Source: Hippophae tibetana
Lineage: Eukaryota; Streptophyta; Magnoliopsida; Rosales; Elaeagnaceae
Direction: 5' to 3'
Assembly: GCA_037013495.1 (NCBI GenBank)
Contig: JAZDXN010000026.1
Span: 3,100,001 to 3,164,000, forward strand
DNA: 64,000 nucleotides
Under the pieces are notes generated by a model. It was not told the DNA's origin. It saw only the letters and a list, made by a program, of their open reading frames with translations, and searched no databases. Below, piece after piece: positions 39,232 to 54,379 of this stretch. A program made the position numbers and the translations under genes. Within the stretch, counting starts at the first letter, position 1, and the number at the start of each line of letters is the position of its first letter.

Positions 39232-41377
39232 AAAAACAACAAAACATTTGGTAGATATGAGTTACAACTTTCAACGGAGATAACTTTTGACTCAGGTATC
39301 GAAACCACTATTATAATATATAAAATCGGAGCTCATTTCAAATTACACAATATTTTTTGGTCCTACCAAGGAAAATAGTTTTTGTACCAAAATTAAATCC
39401 TTTACATCACTTATCGTGTGTTTAAAGTTTTTGACGCACCATTTTCATTTTTCTTAATTCTGGTTTAATTCAATAGAGCTATACAAGAGATATTGGTGCC
39501 GACCTAGGGTTGTTTATTTATATTTTCAATAAGTCTCTATTATTCAACAAAAAAAATTAGAGAAGAGAAAAGGAAATAGGATGTCGTTCACATTTTCAAA
39601 AACAACAAAACATTTGGTAAATATGAGTTATAACTTTCAAAAGAGATAACTTTTGACTCGGGTATCGAAACCACTATTAATATATATCAAATCGAAGCTC
39701 GTATTAAATTACACAGTATTTTTTGGTCCAGCCCAAGAAAATCGTTTTTGTACCCAAATTACATCGTTTACATCACTTAATAGGTGTTTAAAGTTTGTGA
39801 CGCACCATTTTCATTTTTCTTACTTTTGGTTTAATTCAATAGAGCTATATAGGAGATATTGGTGCGGACCTAGGGCTGTTTCTTTATATTTCCAATCAGT
39901 CTCTATTCTTCACAAAAAATAAGAGAAGAGAAAAAAGAAAGAGGATGTCGTTCACATTTTCAAAAACAACAAAACATTTGGTAAATATGAGTTACAGCTT
40001 TCAACGGAGATACCTTTTGACTCGGGTATCGAAACCACTATTAATATATATCAAATCAAATCTCCTATTAAATTACACAATATTTTTTGGTCCCGCCAAA
40101 GAAAATCGTTTTTGTACCCAAATTAATTCGTTTACATCACTTAATAGGTGTTTAAATTTTGTGACGCACCATTTTTATTTTTCTTACTTTTGGTTTAATT
40201 CAATAGAGCTATATAGGAGATATTGGTGCCGACCTAGGGTTGTTTCTTTATATTTTCAATCAGTGTCTATTCTTCACAAAAAATAAGAGAAGAGAAAAAG
40301 AAAGAGGATGTCTTTCACATTTTGAAAAACAACAAAACATTTGGTAAATATGAGTTACAGCTTTCAACGGAGATAACTTTTGACTCGGGTATCGAAACCA
40401 CTATTATTATATATCAAATCGAATCTCGTATTAAATTATGCAATATTTTTTGGTACAACATAGGAAAATCGTTTTTGTACCAAAATTACATCATTTACAT
40501 CACTTAATAGGTTTTTAAAGCCATTTTCATTTTTCTTACTTTTGGTTTAATTCAATAGAGCTATATAGTAGATATTGGTGCCGACCTAGGGCTGTTTCTT
40601 TATATTTTCAATCAGTCTCTATTCTTCACAAAAAATAAGAGAAGAGAAAAAGAAAGAGGATGTCTTTCACATTTTGAAAAACAACAAAACATTTGGTAGA
40701 TATGAGTTACAACTTTCAACGGAGAGAACTTTTGACAAAGGTATCGAAACCACAATTATAATATATCAAATCGAAGCTCATTTCAAATTACACAATATGT
40801 TTTGGTCCCACCAAGGAAAATAGTTTTTGTACCAAAATTACATCGTTTACATCACTTACCGTGTGTTTAAAGCTTTTGACGCACCATTTGCATTTTTCTT
40901 ACTTTTGGTTAAATCAATAGAGCTATACAAAAGATATTGGTACCGACCTAGGGTTGTTTATTTATATTTCCAATAAGTCTCTATTATTCAATAAAAAATA
41001 AGAGAAGAGAAAAAGAAAGAGTGTGGCGTTCACATTTTCAAAAACAACAAAACATTTGGTAAATATGAGCTACAACTTTCAATGGAGATAACTTTTGACT
41101 CGGGTATCGAAACCACTATTATTATATATCAAATTGAATCTCTATTAAATTACACAATATTTTTTGGTACAACATAGGAAAATCTTTTTTGTACCAAAAT
41201 TACATCATTTACATCACTTAATAGGTTTTTAAAGTTTGTGACGCACCATTTGCATTTTTCTTACGTTTGGTTTAATTCAATAGAGCTATATAGTAGATAT
41301 TGGTGCCGACCTAGGGCTGTTTTTTTATATTTTCAATAAGTCTCTATTATTCAATAAAAAATAAGAGAAGAGAAAAA
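39232..41377 (+). repeat. Mixed monomers D-A-B-C-D'-E between two HOR blocks
   Basis: Anchors are 39245 (D), 39611 (A), 39975 (B), 40338 (C, with private aattatgcaat), 40690 (D', with gacaaaggtatcg), 41053 (E) and the approach to 41416. The A-B-C-D'-E order equals that of the right-end 7-mer at 58.5-64 kb, so this may be a relic or source of it. The E monomer ends with ttcaataagtctc rather than the usual ttcaatcagtctc, a further mosaic joint. Nothing coding is seen. Confidence 0.8.
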
Positions 41378-44300
41378 GAAAGAGTGTGGCGTTCACATTT
41401 TCAAAAACAACAAAACATTTGGTAAATATGAGCTACAACTTTCAATGGAGATAACTTTTGACTCGGGTATCGAAACCACTATTATTATATATCAAATTGA
41501 ATCTCTATTAAATTACACAATATTTTTTGGTACAACATAGGAAAATCTTTTTTGTACCAAAATTACATCATTTACATCACTTAATAGGTTTTTAAAGTTT
41601 GTGACGCACCATTTGCATTTTTCTTACTTTTGGTTTAATTCAATAGAGCTATATAGGAGATATTGGTGCGGACCTAGGGCTGTTTCTTTATATTTCCAAT
41701 CAGTCTCTATTCTTCACAAAAAATAAGAGAAGAGAAAAAAGAAAGAGGATGTCGTTCACATTTTCAAAAACAACAAAACATTTGGTAAATATGAGTTACA
41801 GCTTTCAACGGAGATACCTTTTGACTCGGGTATCGAAACCACTATTAATATATATCAAATCAAATCTCCTATTAAATTACACAATATTTTTTGGTCCCGC
41901 CAAAGAAAATCGTTTTTGTACCCAAATTAATTCGTTTACATCACTTAATAGGTGTTTAAATTTTGTGACGCACCATTTTTATTTTTCTTACTTTTGGTTT
42001 AATTCAATAGAGCTATATAGGAGATATTGGTGCCGACCTAGGGTTGTTTCTTTATATTTTCAATCAGTGTCTATTCTTCACAAAAAATAAGAGAAGAGAA
42101 AAAGAAAGAGGATGTCTTTCACATTTTGAAAAACAACAAAACATTTGGTAAATATGAGTTACAGCTTTCAACGGAGATAACTTTTGACTCGGGTATCGAA
42201 ACCACTATTATTATATATCAAATCGAATCTCGTATTAAATTACGCAATATTTTTTGGTACAACATAGGAAAATCGTTTTTGTACCAAAATTACATCATTT
42301 ACATCACTTAATAGGTTTTTAAAGCCATTTTTATTTTTCTTACTTTTGGTTTAATTCAATAGAGCTATATAGGAGATATTGGTGCCGACCTAGGTCTGTT
42401 TCTTTATATTTTCAATCAGTCTCTATTCTTCACAAAAAATAAGAGAAGAGAAAAAGAAAGAGGATGTCTTTCACATTTTGAAAAACAACAAAACATTTGG
42501 TAGATATGAGTTACAACTTTCAACGGAGATAACTTTTGACTCAGTTATCGAAACCACTATTATAATATATCAAATCGGAGCTCATTTCAAATTACACAAT
42601 ATTTTTTGGTCCCACCAAGGAAAATAGTTTTTGTACCAAAATTACATCGTTTACATCACTTATCGTGTGTTTAAAGTTTTTGACGCACCATTTTCATTTT
42701 TCTTAATTCTGGTTTAATTCAATAGAGGTATACAAGAGATATTGGTGCCGACCTAGGGTTGTTTATTTATATTTTCAATAAGTCTCTATTATTCAACAAA
42801 AAAAATTAGAGAAGAGAAAAGGAAATAGGATGTCGTTCACATTTTCAAAAACAACAAAACATTTGGTAAATATGAGTTATAACTTTCAAAAGAGATAACT
42901 TTTGACTCGGGTATCGAAACCACTATTAATATATATCAAATCAAAGCTCGTATTAAATTACACAGTATTTTTTGGTCCAGGCCAAGAAAATCGTTTTTGT
43001 ACCCAAATTACATCGTTTACATCACTTAATAGGTGTTTAAAGTTTGTGACGCACCATTTTCATTTTTCTTACTTTTGGTTTAATTCAATAGAGCTATATA
43101 GGAGATATTGGTGCGGACCTAGGGCTGTTTCTTTATATTTCCAATCAGTCTCTATTCTTCACAAAAAATAAGAGAAGAGAAAAAAGAAAGAGGATGTCGT
43201 TCACATTTTCAAAAACAACAAAACATTTGGTAAATATGAGTTACAGCTTTCAACGGAGATACCTTTTGACTCGGGTATCGAAACCACTATTAATATATAT
43301 CAAATCAAATCTCCTATTAAATTACACAATATTTTTTGGTCCCGCCAAAGAAAATCGTTTTTGTACCCAAATTAATTCGTTTACATCACTTAATAGGTGT
43401 TTAAATTTTGTGACGCACCATTTTTATTTTTCTTACTTTTGGTTTAATTCAATAGAGCTATATAGGAGATATTGGTGCCGACCTAGGGTTGTTTCTTTAT
43501 ATTTTGAATAAGTCTCTATTTTTTCAAGAAAAAAATAAGAGAAGAGAAAAAGAAAGAGGATGTCGTTCACATTTTGAAAAACAACAAAACATTTGGTAAA
43601 TATGAGTTACAGCTTTCAACGGAGATAACTTTTGACTCGGGTATCGAAACCACTCTTATTATATATCAAATCGAATCTCGTATTAAATTACACAATATTT
43701 TTTGGTACAACATAGGAAAATCGTTTTTGTACCAAAATTACATCATTTACATCACTTAATAGGTTTTTAAAGCCATTTTCATTTTTCTTACTTTTGGTTT
43801 AATTCAATAGAGCTATATAGTAGATATTGGTGCCGACCTAGGGCTGTTTCTTTATATTTTCAATCAGTCTCTATTCTTCACAAAAAATAAGAGAAGAGAA
43901 AAAGAAAGAGGATGTCTTTCACATTTTGAAAAACAACAAAACATTTGGTAGATATGAGTTACAACTTTCAACGGAGATAACTTTTGACTCAGTTATCGAA
44001 ACCACTATTATAATATATCAAATCGGAGCTCATTTTAAATTACACAATATTTTTTGGTCCCACCAAGGAAAATAGTTTTTGTACCAAAATTACATCGTTT
44101 ACATCACTTATCGTGTGTTTAAAGTTTTTGACGCACCATTTTCATTTTTCTTAATTCTGGTTTAATTCAATAGAGGTATACAAGAGATATTGGTGCCGAC
44201 CTAGGGTTGTTTATTTATATTTTCAATAAGTCTCTATTATTCAACAAAAAAAATTAGAGAAGAGAAAAGGAAATAGGATGTCGTTCACATTTTCAAAAAC

Positions 44301-45713
44301 AACAAAACATTTGGTAAATATGAGTTATAACTTTCAAAAGAGATAACTTTTGACTCGGGTATCGAAACCACTATTAATATATATCAAATCGAAGCTCGTA
44401 TTAAATTACACAGTATTTTTTGGTCCAGCCCAAGAAAATCGTTTTTGTACCCAAATTACATCGTTTACATCACTTAATAGGTGTTTAAAGTTTGTGACGC
44501 ACCATTTTCATTTTTCTTACTTTTGGTTTAATTCAATAGAGCTATATAGGAGATATTGGTGCGGACCTAGGGCTGTTTCTTTATATTTCCAATCAGTCTC
44601 TATTCTTCACAAAAAATAAGAGAAGAGAAAAAAGAAAGAGGATGTCGTTCACATTTTCAAAAACAACAAAACATTTGGTAAATATGAGTTACAGCTTTCA
44701 ACGGAGATACCTTTTGACTCGGGTATCGAAACCACTATTAATATATATCAAATCAAATCTCCTATTAAATTACACAATATTTTTTGGTCCCGCCAAAGAA
44801 AATCGTTTTTGTACCCAAATTAATTCATTTACATCACTTAATAGGTGTTTAAATTTTGTGACGCACCATTTTTATTTTTCTTACTTTTGGTTTAATTCAA
44901 TAGAGCTATATAGGAGATATTGGTGCCGACCTAGGGTTGTTTCTTTATATTTTCAATCAGGGTCTATTCTTCACAAAAAATAAGAGAAGAGAAAAAGAAA
45001 GAGGATGTCTTTCACATTTTGAAAAACAACAAACATTTGGTAAATATGAGTTATAGCTTTCAACGGAGATAACTTTTGACTCGGGTATCGAAACCACTAT
45101 TATTATATATCAAATCGAATCTCGTATTAAATTAGACAATATGTTTTGGTACAACATAGGAAAATCGTTTTTGTACCAAAATTACATCATTTACATCACT
45201 TAATAGGTTTTTAAAGCCATTTTCATTTTTCTTACTTTTGGTTTAATTCAATAGAGCTATATAGTAGATATTGGTGCCGACCTAGGGCTGTTTCTTTATA
45301 TTTTCAATCAGTCTCTATTCTTCACAAAAAATAAGAGAAGAGAAAAAGAAAGAGGATGTCTTTCACATTTTGCAAAACAACAAAACATTTGGTAGATATG
45401 AGTTACAACTTTCAACGGAGATAACTTTTGACTCAGTTATCGAAACCACTATTATAATATATCAAATCGGAGCTCATTTCAAATTAGACAATATTTTTTG
45501 GTCCCACCAAGGAAAATAGTTTTTGTACCAAAATTACATCGTTTACATCACTTATCGTGTGTTTAAAGTTTTTGACGCACCATTTTCATTTTTCTTAATT
45601 CTGGTTTAATTCAATAGAGGTATACAAGAGATATTGGTGCCGACCTAGGGTTGTTTATTTATATTTTCAATAAGTCTCTATTATTCAACAAAAAAAATTA
45701 GAGAAGAGAAAAG

Positions 45714-48700
45714 GAAAGAGTGTGGCGTTCACATTTTCAAAAACAACAAAACATTTGGTAAATATGAGCTACAACTTTCAATGGAGATAACTTTTGACTC
45801 GGGTATCGAAACCACTATTATTATATATCAAATTGAATCTCTATTAAATTACACAATATTTTTTGGTACAACATAGGAAAATCTTTTTTGTACCAAAATT
45901 ACATCATTTACATCACTTAATAGGTTTTTAAAGTTTGTGACGCACCATTTGCATTTTTCTTACTTTTGGTTTAATTCAATAGAGCTATATAGGAGATATT
46001 GGTGCGGACCTAGGGCTGTTTCTTTATATTTCCAATCAGTCTCTATTCTTCACAAAAAATAAGAGAAGAGAAAAAAGAAAGAGGATGTCGTTCACATTTT
46101 CAAAAACAACAAAACATTTGGTAAATATGAGTTACAGCTTTCAACGGAGATACCTTTTGACTCGGGTATCGAAACCACTATTAATATATATCAAATCAAA
46201 TCTCCTATTAAATTACACAATATTTTTTGGTCCCGCCAAAGAAAATCGTTTTTGTACCCAAATTAATTCGTTTACATCACTTAATAGGTGTTTAAATTTT
46301 GTGACGCACCATTTTTATTTTTCTTACTTTTGGTTTAATTCAATAGAGCTATATAGGAGATATTGGTGCCGACCTAGGGTTGTTTCTTTATATTTTCAAT
46401 CAGTGTCTATTCTTCACAAAAAATAAGAGAAGAGAAAAAGAAAGAGGATGTCTTTCACATTTTGAAAAACAACAAAACATTTGGTAAATATGAGTTACAG
46501 CTTTCAACGGAGATAACTTTTGACTCGGGTATCGAAACCACTATTATTATATATCAAATCGAATCTCGTATTAAATTACGCAATATTTTTTGGTACAACA
46601 TAGGAAAATCGTTTTTGTACCAAAATTACATCATTTACATCACTTAATAGGTTTTTAAAGCCATTTTTATTTTTCTTACTTTTGGTTTAATTCAATAGAG
46701 CTATATAGGAGATATTGGTGCCGACCTAGGGCTGTTTCTTTATATTTTCAATCAGTCTCTATTCTTCACAAAAAATAAGAGAAGAGAAAAAGAAAGAGGA
46801 TGTCTTTCACATTTTGAAAAACAACAAAACATTTGGTAGATATGAGTTACAACTTTCAACGGAGATAACTTTTGACTCAGTTATCGAAACCACTATTATA
46901 ATATATCAAATCGGAGCTCATTTCAAATTACACAATATTTTTTGGTCCCACCAAGGAAAATAGTTTTTGTACCAAAATTACATCGTTTACATCACTTATC
47001 GTGTGTTTAAAGTTTTTGACGCACCATTTTCATTTTTCTTAATTCTGGTTTAATTCAATAGAGGTATACAAGAGATATTGGTGCCGACCTAGGGTTGTTT
47101 ATTTATATTTTCAATAAGTCTCTATTATTCAACAAAAAAAATTAGAGAAGAGAAAAGGAAATAGGATGTCGTTCACATTTTCAAAAACAACAAAACATTT
47201 GGTAAATATGAGTTATAACTTTCAAAAGAGATAACTTTTGACTCGGGTATCGAAACCACTATTAATATATATCAAATCAAAGCTCGTATTAAATTACACA
47301 GTATTTTTTGGTCCAGGCCAAGAAAATCGTTTTTGTACCCAAATTACATCGTTTACATCACTTAATAGGTGTTTAAAGTTTGTGACGCACCATTTTCATT
47401 TTTCTTACTTTTGGTTTAATTCAATAGAGCTATATAGGAGATATTGGTGCGGACCTAGGGCTGTTTCTTTATATTTCCAATCAGTCTCTATTCTTCACAA
47501 AAAATAAGAGAAGAGAAAAAAGAAAGAGGATGTCGTTCACATTTTCAAAAACAACAAAACATTTGGTAAATATGAGTTACAGCTTTCAACGGAGATACCT
47601 TTTGACTCGGGTATCGAAACCACTATTAATATATATCAAATCAAATCTCCTATTAAATTACACAATATTTTTTGGTCCCGCCAAAGAAAATCGTTTTTGT
47701 ACCCAAATTAATTCGTTTACATCACTTAATAGGTGTTTAAATTTTGTGACGCACCATTTTTATTTTTCTTACTTTTGGTTTAATTCAATAGAGCTATATA
47801 GGAGATATTGGTGCCGACCTAGCGTTGTTTCTTTATATTTTCAATCAGTGTCTATTCTTCACAAAAAATAAGAGAAGAGAAAAAGAAAGAGGATGTCGTT
47901 CACATTTTGAAAAACAACAAAACATTTGGTAAATATGAGTTACAGCTTTCAACGGAGATAACTTTTGACTCGGGTATCGAAACCACTCTTATTATATATC
48001 AAATCGAATCTCGTATTAAATTACACAATATTTTTTGGTACAACATAGGAAAATCGTTTTTGTACCAAAATTACATCATTTACATCACTTAATAGGTTTT
48101 TAAAGCCATTTTCATTTTTCTTACTTTTGGTTTAATTCAATAGAGCTATATAGTAGATATTGGTGCCGACCTAGGGCTGTTTCTTTATATTTTCAATCAG
48201 TCTCTATTCTTCACAAAAAATAAGAGAAGAGAAAAAGAAAGAGGATGTCTTTCACATTTTGAAAAACAACAAAACATTTGGTAGATATGAGTTACAACTT
48301 TCAACGGAGATAACTTTTGACTCAGTTATCGAAACCACTATTATAATATATCAAATCGGAGCTCATTTTAAATTACACAATATTTTTTGGTCCCACCAAG
48401 GAAAATAGTTTTTGTACCAAAATTACATCGTTTACATCACTTATCGTGTGTTTAAAGTTTTTGACGCACCATTTTCATTTTTCTTAATTCTGGTTTAATT
48501 CAATAGAGGTATACAAGAGATATTGGTGCCGACCTAGGGTTGTTTATTTATATTTTCAATAAGTCTCTATTATTCAACAAAAAAAATTAGAGAAGAGAAA
48601 AGGAAATAGGATGTCGTTCACATTTTCAAAAACAACAAAACATTTGGTAAATATGAGTTATAACTTTCAAAAGAGATAACTTTTGACTCGGGTATCGAAA

Positions 48701-50046
48701 CCACTATTAATATATATCAAATCAAAGCTCGTATTAAATTACACATTATTTTTTGGTCCAGCCCAAGAAAATCGTTTTTGTACCCAAATTACATCGTTTA
48801 CATCACTTAATAGGTGTTTAAAGTTTGTGACGCACCATTTTCATTTTTCTTACTTTTGGTTTAATTCAATAGAGCTATATAGGAGATATTGGTGCGGACC
48901 TAGGGCTGTTTCTTTATATTTCCAATCAGTCTCTATTCTTCACAAAAAATAAGAGAAGAGAAAAAAGAAAGAGGATGTCGTTCACATTTTCAAAAACAAC
49001 AAAACATTTGGTAAATATGAGTTACAGCTTTCAACGGAGATACCTTTTGACTCGGGTATCGAAACCACTATTAATATATATCAAATCAAATCTCCTATTA
49101 AATTACACAATATTTTTTGGTCCCGCCAAAGAAAATCGTTTTTGTACCCAAATTAATTCGTTTACATCACTTAAAAGGTGTTTAAATTTTGTGACGCACC
49201 ATTTTTATTTTTCTTACTTTTGGTTTAATTCAATAGAGCTATATAGGAGATATTGGTGCCGACCTAGGGTTGTTTCTTTATATTTTCAATCAGGGTCTAT
49301 TCTTCACAAAAAATAAGAGAAGAGAAAAAGAAAGAGGATGTCTTTCACATTTTGAAAAACAACAAACATTTGGTAAATATGAGTTATAGCTTTCAACGGA
49401 GATAACTTTTGACTCGGGTATCGAAACCACTATTATTATATATCAAATCGAATCTCGTATTAAATTAGACAATATGTTTTGGTACAACATAGGAAAATCG
49501 TTTTTGTACCAAAATTACATCATTTACATCACTTAATAGGTTTTTAAAGCCATTTTCATTTTTCTTACTTTTGGTTTAATTCAATAGAGCTATATAGTAG
49601 ATATTGGTGCCGACCTAGGGCTGTTTCTTTATATTTTCAATCAGTCTCTATTCTTCACAAAAAATAAGAGAAGAGAAAAAGAAAGAGGATGTCTTTCACA
49701 TTTTGCAAAACAACAAAACATTTGGTAGATATGAGTTACAACTTTCAACGGAGATAACTTTTGACTCAGTTATCGAAACCACTATTATAATATATCAAAT
49801 CGGAGCTCATTTCAAATTAGACAATATTTTTTGGTCCCACCAAGGAAAATAGTTTTTGTACCAAAATTACATCGTTTACATCACTTATCGTGTGTTTAAA
49901 GTTTTTGACGCACCATTTTCATTTTTCTTAATTCTGGTTTAATTCAATAGAGGTATACAAGAGATATTGGTGCCGACCTAGGGTTGTTTATTTATATTTT
50001 CAATAAGTCTCTATTATTCAACAAAAAAAATTAGAGAAGAGAAAAG
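45714..50046 (+). repeat. 12-mer HOR copy 2
   Basis: Anchors are 45752, 46115, 46478, 46830, 47196, 47560, 47923, 48275, 48641, 49005, 49367 and 49719. I saw no private variant, so this copy can serve as the local reference. Its internal thirds remain distinguishable: attacgcaat marks the first C monomer, tccaggcc the next A, cctagcg the second B, acacattattt the third A, and cttaaaagg plus tagacaatat the last third. Confidence 0.9.
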
Positions 50047-53000
50047 GAAAGAGTGTGGCGTTCACATTTTCAAAAACAACAAAACATTTGGTAAATATGA
50101 GCTACAACTTTCAATGGAGATAACTTTTGACTCGGGTATCGAAACCACTATTATTATATATCAAATTGAATCTCTATTAAATTACACAATATTTTTTGGT
50201 ACAACATAGGAAAATCTTTTTTGTACCAAAATTACATCATTTACATCACTTAATAGGTTTTTAAAGTTTGTGACGCACCATTTGCATTTTTCTTACTTTT
50301 GGTTTAATTCAATAGAGCTATATAGGAGATATTGGTGCGGACCTAGGGCTGTTTCTTTATATTTCCAATCAGTCTCTATTCTTCACAAAAAATAAGAGAA
50401 GAGAAAAAAGAAAGAGGATGTCGTTCACATTTTCAAAAACAACAAAACATTTGGTAAATATGAGTTACAGCTTTCAACGGAGATACCTTTTGACTCGGGT
50501 ATCGAAACCACTATTAATATATATCAAATCAAATCTCCTATTAAATTACACAATATTTTTTGGTCCCGCCAAAGAAAATCGTTTTTGTACCCAAATTAAT
50601 TCGTTTACATCACTTAATAGGTGTTTAAATTTTGTGACGCACCATTTTTATTTTTCTTACTTTTGGTTTAATTCAATAGAGCTATATAGGAGATATTGGT
50701 GCCGACCTAGGGTTGTTTCTTTATATTTTCAATCAGTGTCTATTCTTCACAAAAAATAAGAGAAGAGAAAAAGAAAGAGGATGTCTTTCACATTTTGAAA
50801 AACAACAAAACATTTGGTAAATATGAGTTACAGCTTTCAACGGAGATAACTTTTGACTCGGGTATCGAAACCACTATTATTATATATCAAATCGAATCTC
50901 GTATTAAATTACGCAATATTTTTTGGTACAACATAGGAAAATCGTTTTTGTACCAAAATTACATCATTTACATCACTTAATAGGTTTTTAAAGCCATTTT
51001 TATTTTTCTTACTTTTGGTTTAATTCAATAGAGCTATATAGGAGATATTGGTGCCGACCTAGGGCTGTTTCTTTATATTTTCAATCAGTCTCTATTCTTC
51101 ACAAAAAATAAGAGAAGAGAAAAAGAAAGAGGATGTCTTTCACATTTTGAAAAACAACAAAACATTTGGTAGATATGAGTTACAACTTTCAACGGAGATA
51201 ACTTTTGACTCAGTTATCGAAACCACTATTATAATATATCAAATCGGAGCTCATTTCAAATTACACAATATTTTTTGGTCCCACCAAGGAAAATAGTTTT
51301 TGTACCAAAATTACATCGTTTACATCACTTATCGTGTGTTTAAAGTTTTTGACGCACCATTTTCATTTTTCTTAATTCTGGTTTAATTCAATAGAGGTAT
51401 ACAAGAGATATTGGTGCCGACCTAGGGTTGTTTATTTATATTTTCAATAAGTCTCTATTATTCAACAAAAAAAATTAGAGAAGAGAAAAGGAAATAGGAT
51501 GTCGTTCACATTTTCAAAAACAACAAAACATTTGGTAAATATGAGTTATAACTTTCAAAAGAGATAACTTTTGACTCGGGTATCGAAACCACTATTAATA
51601 TATATCAAATCAAAGCTCGTATTAAATTACACAGTATTTTTTGGTCCAGGCCAAGAAAATCGTTTTTGTACCCAAATTACATCGTTTACATCACTTAATA
51701 GGTGTTTAAAGTTTGTGACGCACCATTTTCATTTTTCTTACTTTTGGTTTAATTCAATAGAGCTATATAGGAGATATTGGTGTGGACCTAGGGCTGTTTC
51801 TTTATATTTCCAATCAGTCTCTATTCTTCACAAAAAATAAGAGAAGAGAAAAAAGAAAGAGGATGTCGTTCACATTTTCAAAAACAACAAAACATTTGGT
51901 AAATATGAGTTACAGCTTTCAACGGAGATACCTTTTGACTCGGATATCGAAACCACTATTAATATATATCAAATCAAATCTCCTATTAAATTACACAATA
52001 TTTTTTGGTCCCGCCAAAGAAAATCGTTTTTGTACCCAAATTAATTCGTTTACATCACTTAATAGGTGTTTAAATTTTGTGACGCACCATTTTTATTTTT
52101 CTTACTTTTGGTTTAATTCAATAGAGCTATATAGGAGATATTGGTGCCGACCTAGCGTTGTTTCTTTATATTTTCAATCAGTGTCTATTCTTCACAAAAA
52201 ATAAGAGAAGAGAAAAAGAAAGAGGATGTCGTTCACATTTTGAAAAACAACAAAACATTTGGTAAATATGAGTTACAGCTTTCAACGAAGATAACTTTTG
52301 ACTCGGGTATCGAAACCACTCTTATTATATATCAAATCGAATCTCGTATTAAATTACACAATATTTTTTGGTACAACATAGGAAAATCGTTTTTGTACCA
52401 AAATTACATCATTTACATCACTTAATAGGTTTTTAAAGCCATTTTCATTTTTCTTACTTTTGGTTTAATTCAATAGAGCTATATAGTAGATATTGGTGCC
52501 GACCTAGGGCTGTTTCTTTATATTTTCAATCAGTCTCTATTCTTCACAAAAAATAAGAGAAGAGAAAAAGAAAGAGGATGTCTTTCACATTTTGAAAAAC
52601 AACAAAACATTTGGTAGATATGAGTTACAACTTTCAACGGAGATAACTTTTGACTCAGTTATCGAAACCACTATTATAATATATCAAATCGGAGCTCATT
52701 TTAAATTACACAATATTTTTTGGTCCCACCAAGGAAAATAGTTTTTGTACCAAAATTACATCGTTTACATCACTTATCGTGTGTTTAAAGTTTTTGACGC
52801 ACCATTTTCATTTTTCTTAATTCTGGTTTAATTCAATAGAGGTATACAAGAGATATTGGTGCCGACCTAGGGTTGTTTATTTATATTTTCAATAAGTCTC
52901 TATTATTCAACAAAAAAAATTAGAGAAGAGAAAAGGAAATAGGATGTCGTTCACATTTTCAAAAACAACAAAACATTTGGTAAATATGAGTTATAACTTT

Positions 53001-54379
53001 CAAAAGAGATAACTTTTGACTCGGGTATCGAAACCACTATTAATATATATCAAATCAAAGCTCGTATTAAATTACACATTATTTTTTGGTCCAGCCCAAG
53101 AAAATCGTTTTTGTACCCAAATTACATCGTTTACATCACTTAATAGGTGTTTAAAGTTTGTGACGCACCATTTTCATTTTTCTTACTTTTGGTTTAATTC
53201 AATAGAGCTATATAGGAGATATTGGTGCGGACCTAGGGCTGTTTCTTTATATTTCCAATCAGTCTCTATTCTTCACAAAAAATAAGAGAAGAGAAAAAAG
53301 AAAGAGGATGTCGTTCACATTTTCAAAAACAACAAAACATTTGGTAAATATGAGTTACAGCTTTCAACGGAGATACCTTTTGACTCGGGTATCGAAACCA
53401 CTATTAATATATATCAAATCAAATCTCCTATTAAATTACACAATATTTTTTGGTCCCGCCAAAGAAAATCGTTTTTGTACCCAAATTAATTCGTTTACAT
53501 CACTTAAAAGGTGTTTAAATTTTGTGACGCACCATTTTTATTTTTCTTACTTTTGGTTTAATTCAATAGAGCTATATAGGAGATATTGGTGCCGACCTAG
53601 GGTTGTTTCTTTATATTTTCAATCAGGGTCTATTCTTCACAAAAAATAAGAGAAGAGAAAAGGAAAGAGGATGTCTTTCACATTTTGAAAAACAACAAAC
53701 ATTTGGTAAATATGAGTTATAGCTTTCAACGGAGATAACTTTTGACTCGGGTATCGAAACCACTATTATTATATATCAAATCGAATCTCGTATTAAATTA
53801 GACAATATGTTTTGGTACAACATAGGAAAATCGTTTTTGTACCAAAATTACATCATTTACATCACTTAATAGGTTTTTAAAGCCATTTTCATTTTTCTTA
53901 CTTTTGGTTTAATTCAATAGAGCTATATAGTAGATATTGGTGCCGACCTAGGGCTGTTTCTTTATATTTTCAATCAGTCTCTATTCTTCACAAAAAATAA
54001 GAGAAGAGAAAAAGAAAGAGGATGTCTTTCACATTTTGCAAAACAACAAAACATTTGGTAGATATGAGTTACAACTTTCAACGGAGATAACTTTTGACTC
54101 AGTTATCGAAACCACTATTATAATATATCAAATCGGAGCTCATTTCAAATTAGACAATATTTTTTGGTCCCACCAAGGAAAATAGTTTTTGTACCAAAAT
54201 TACATCGTTTACATCACTTATCGTGTGTTTAAAGTTTTTGACGCACCATTTTCATTTTTCTTAATTCTGGTTTAATTCAATAGAGGTATACAAGAGATAT
54301 TGGTGCCGACCTAGGGTTGTTTATTTATATTTTCAATAAGTCTCTATTATTCAACAAAAAAAATTAGAGAAGAGAAAAG
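50047..54379 (+). repeat. 12-mer HOR copy 3
   Basis: Anchors are 50085, 50448, 50811, 51163, 51529, 51893, 52256, 52608, 52974, 53338, 53700 and 54052. Against copy 2, I noticed four substitutions: c to t at 51783 (ggtgtggacc), g to a at 51944 (cggatatcg), g to a at 52288 (caacgaag) and a to g at 53663 (aaaaggaaag). Copy-specific changes of this kind argue that the copy is real and not an assembly duplicate. Confidence 0.9.
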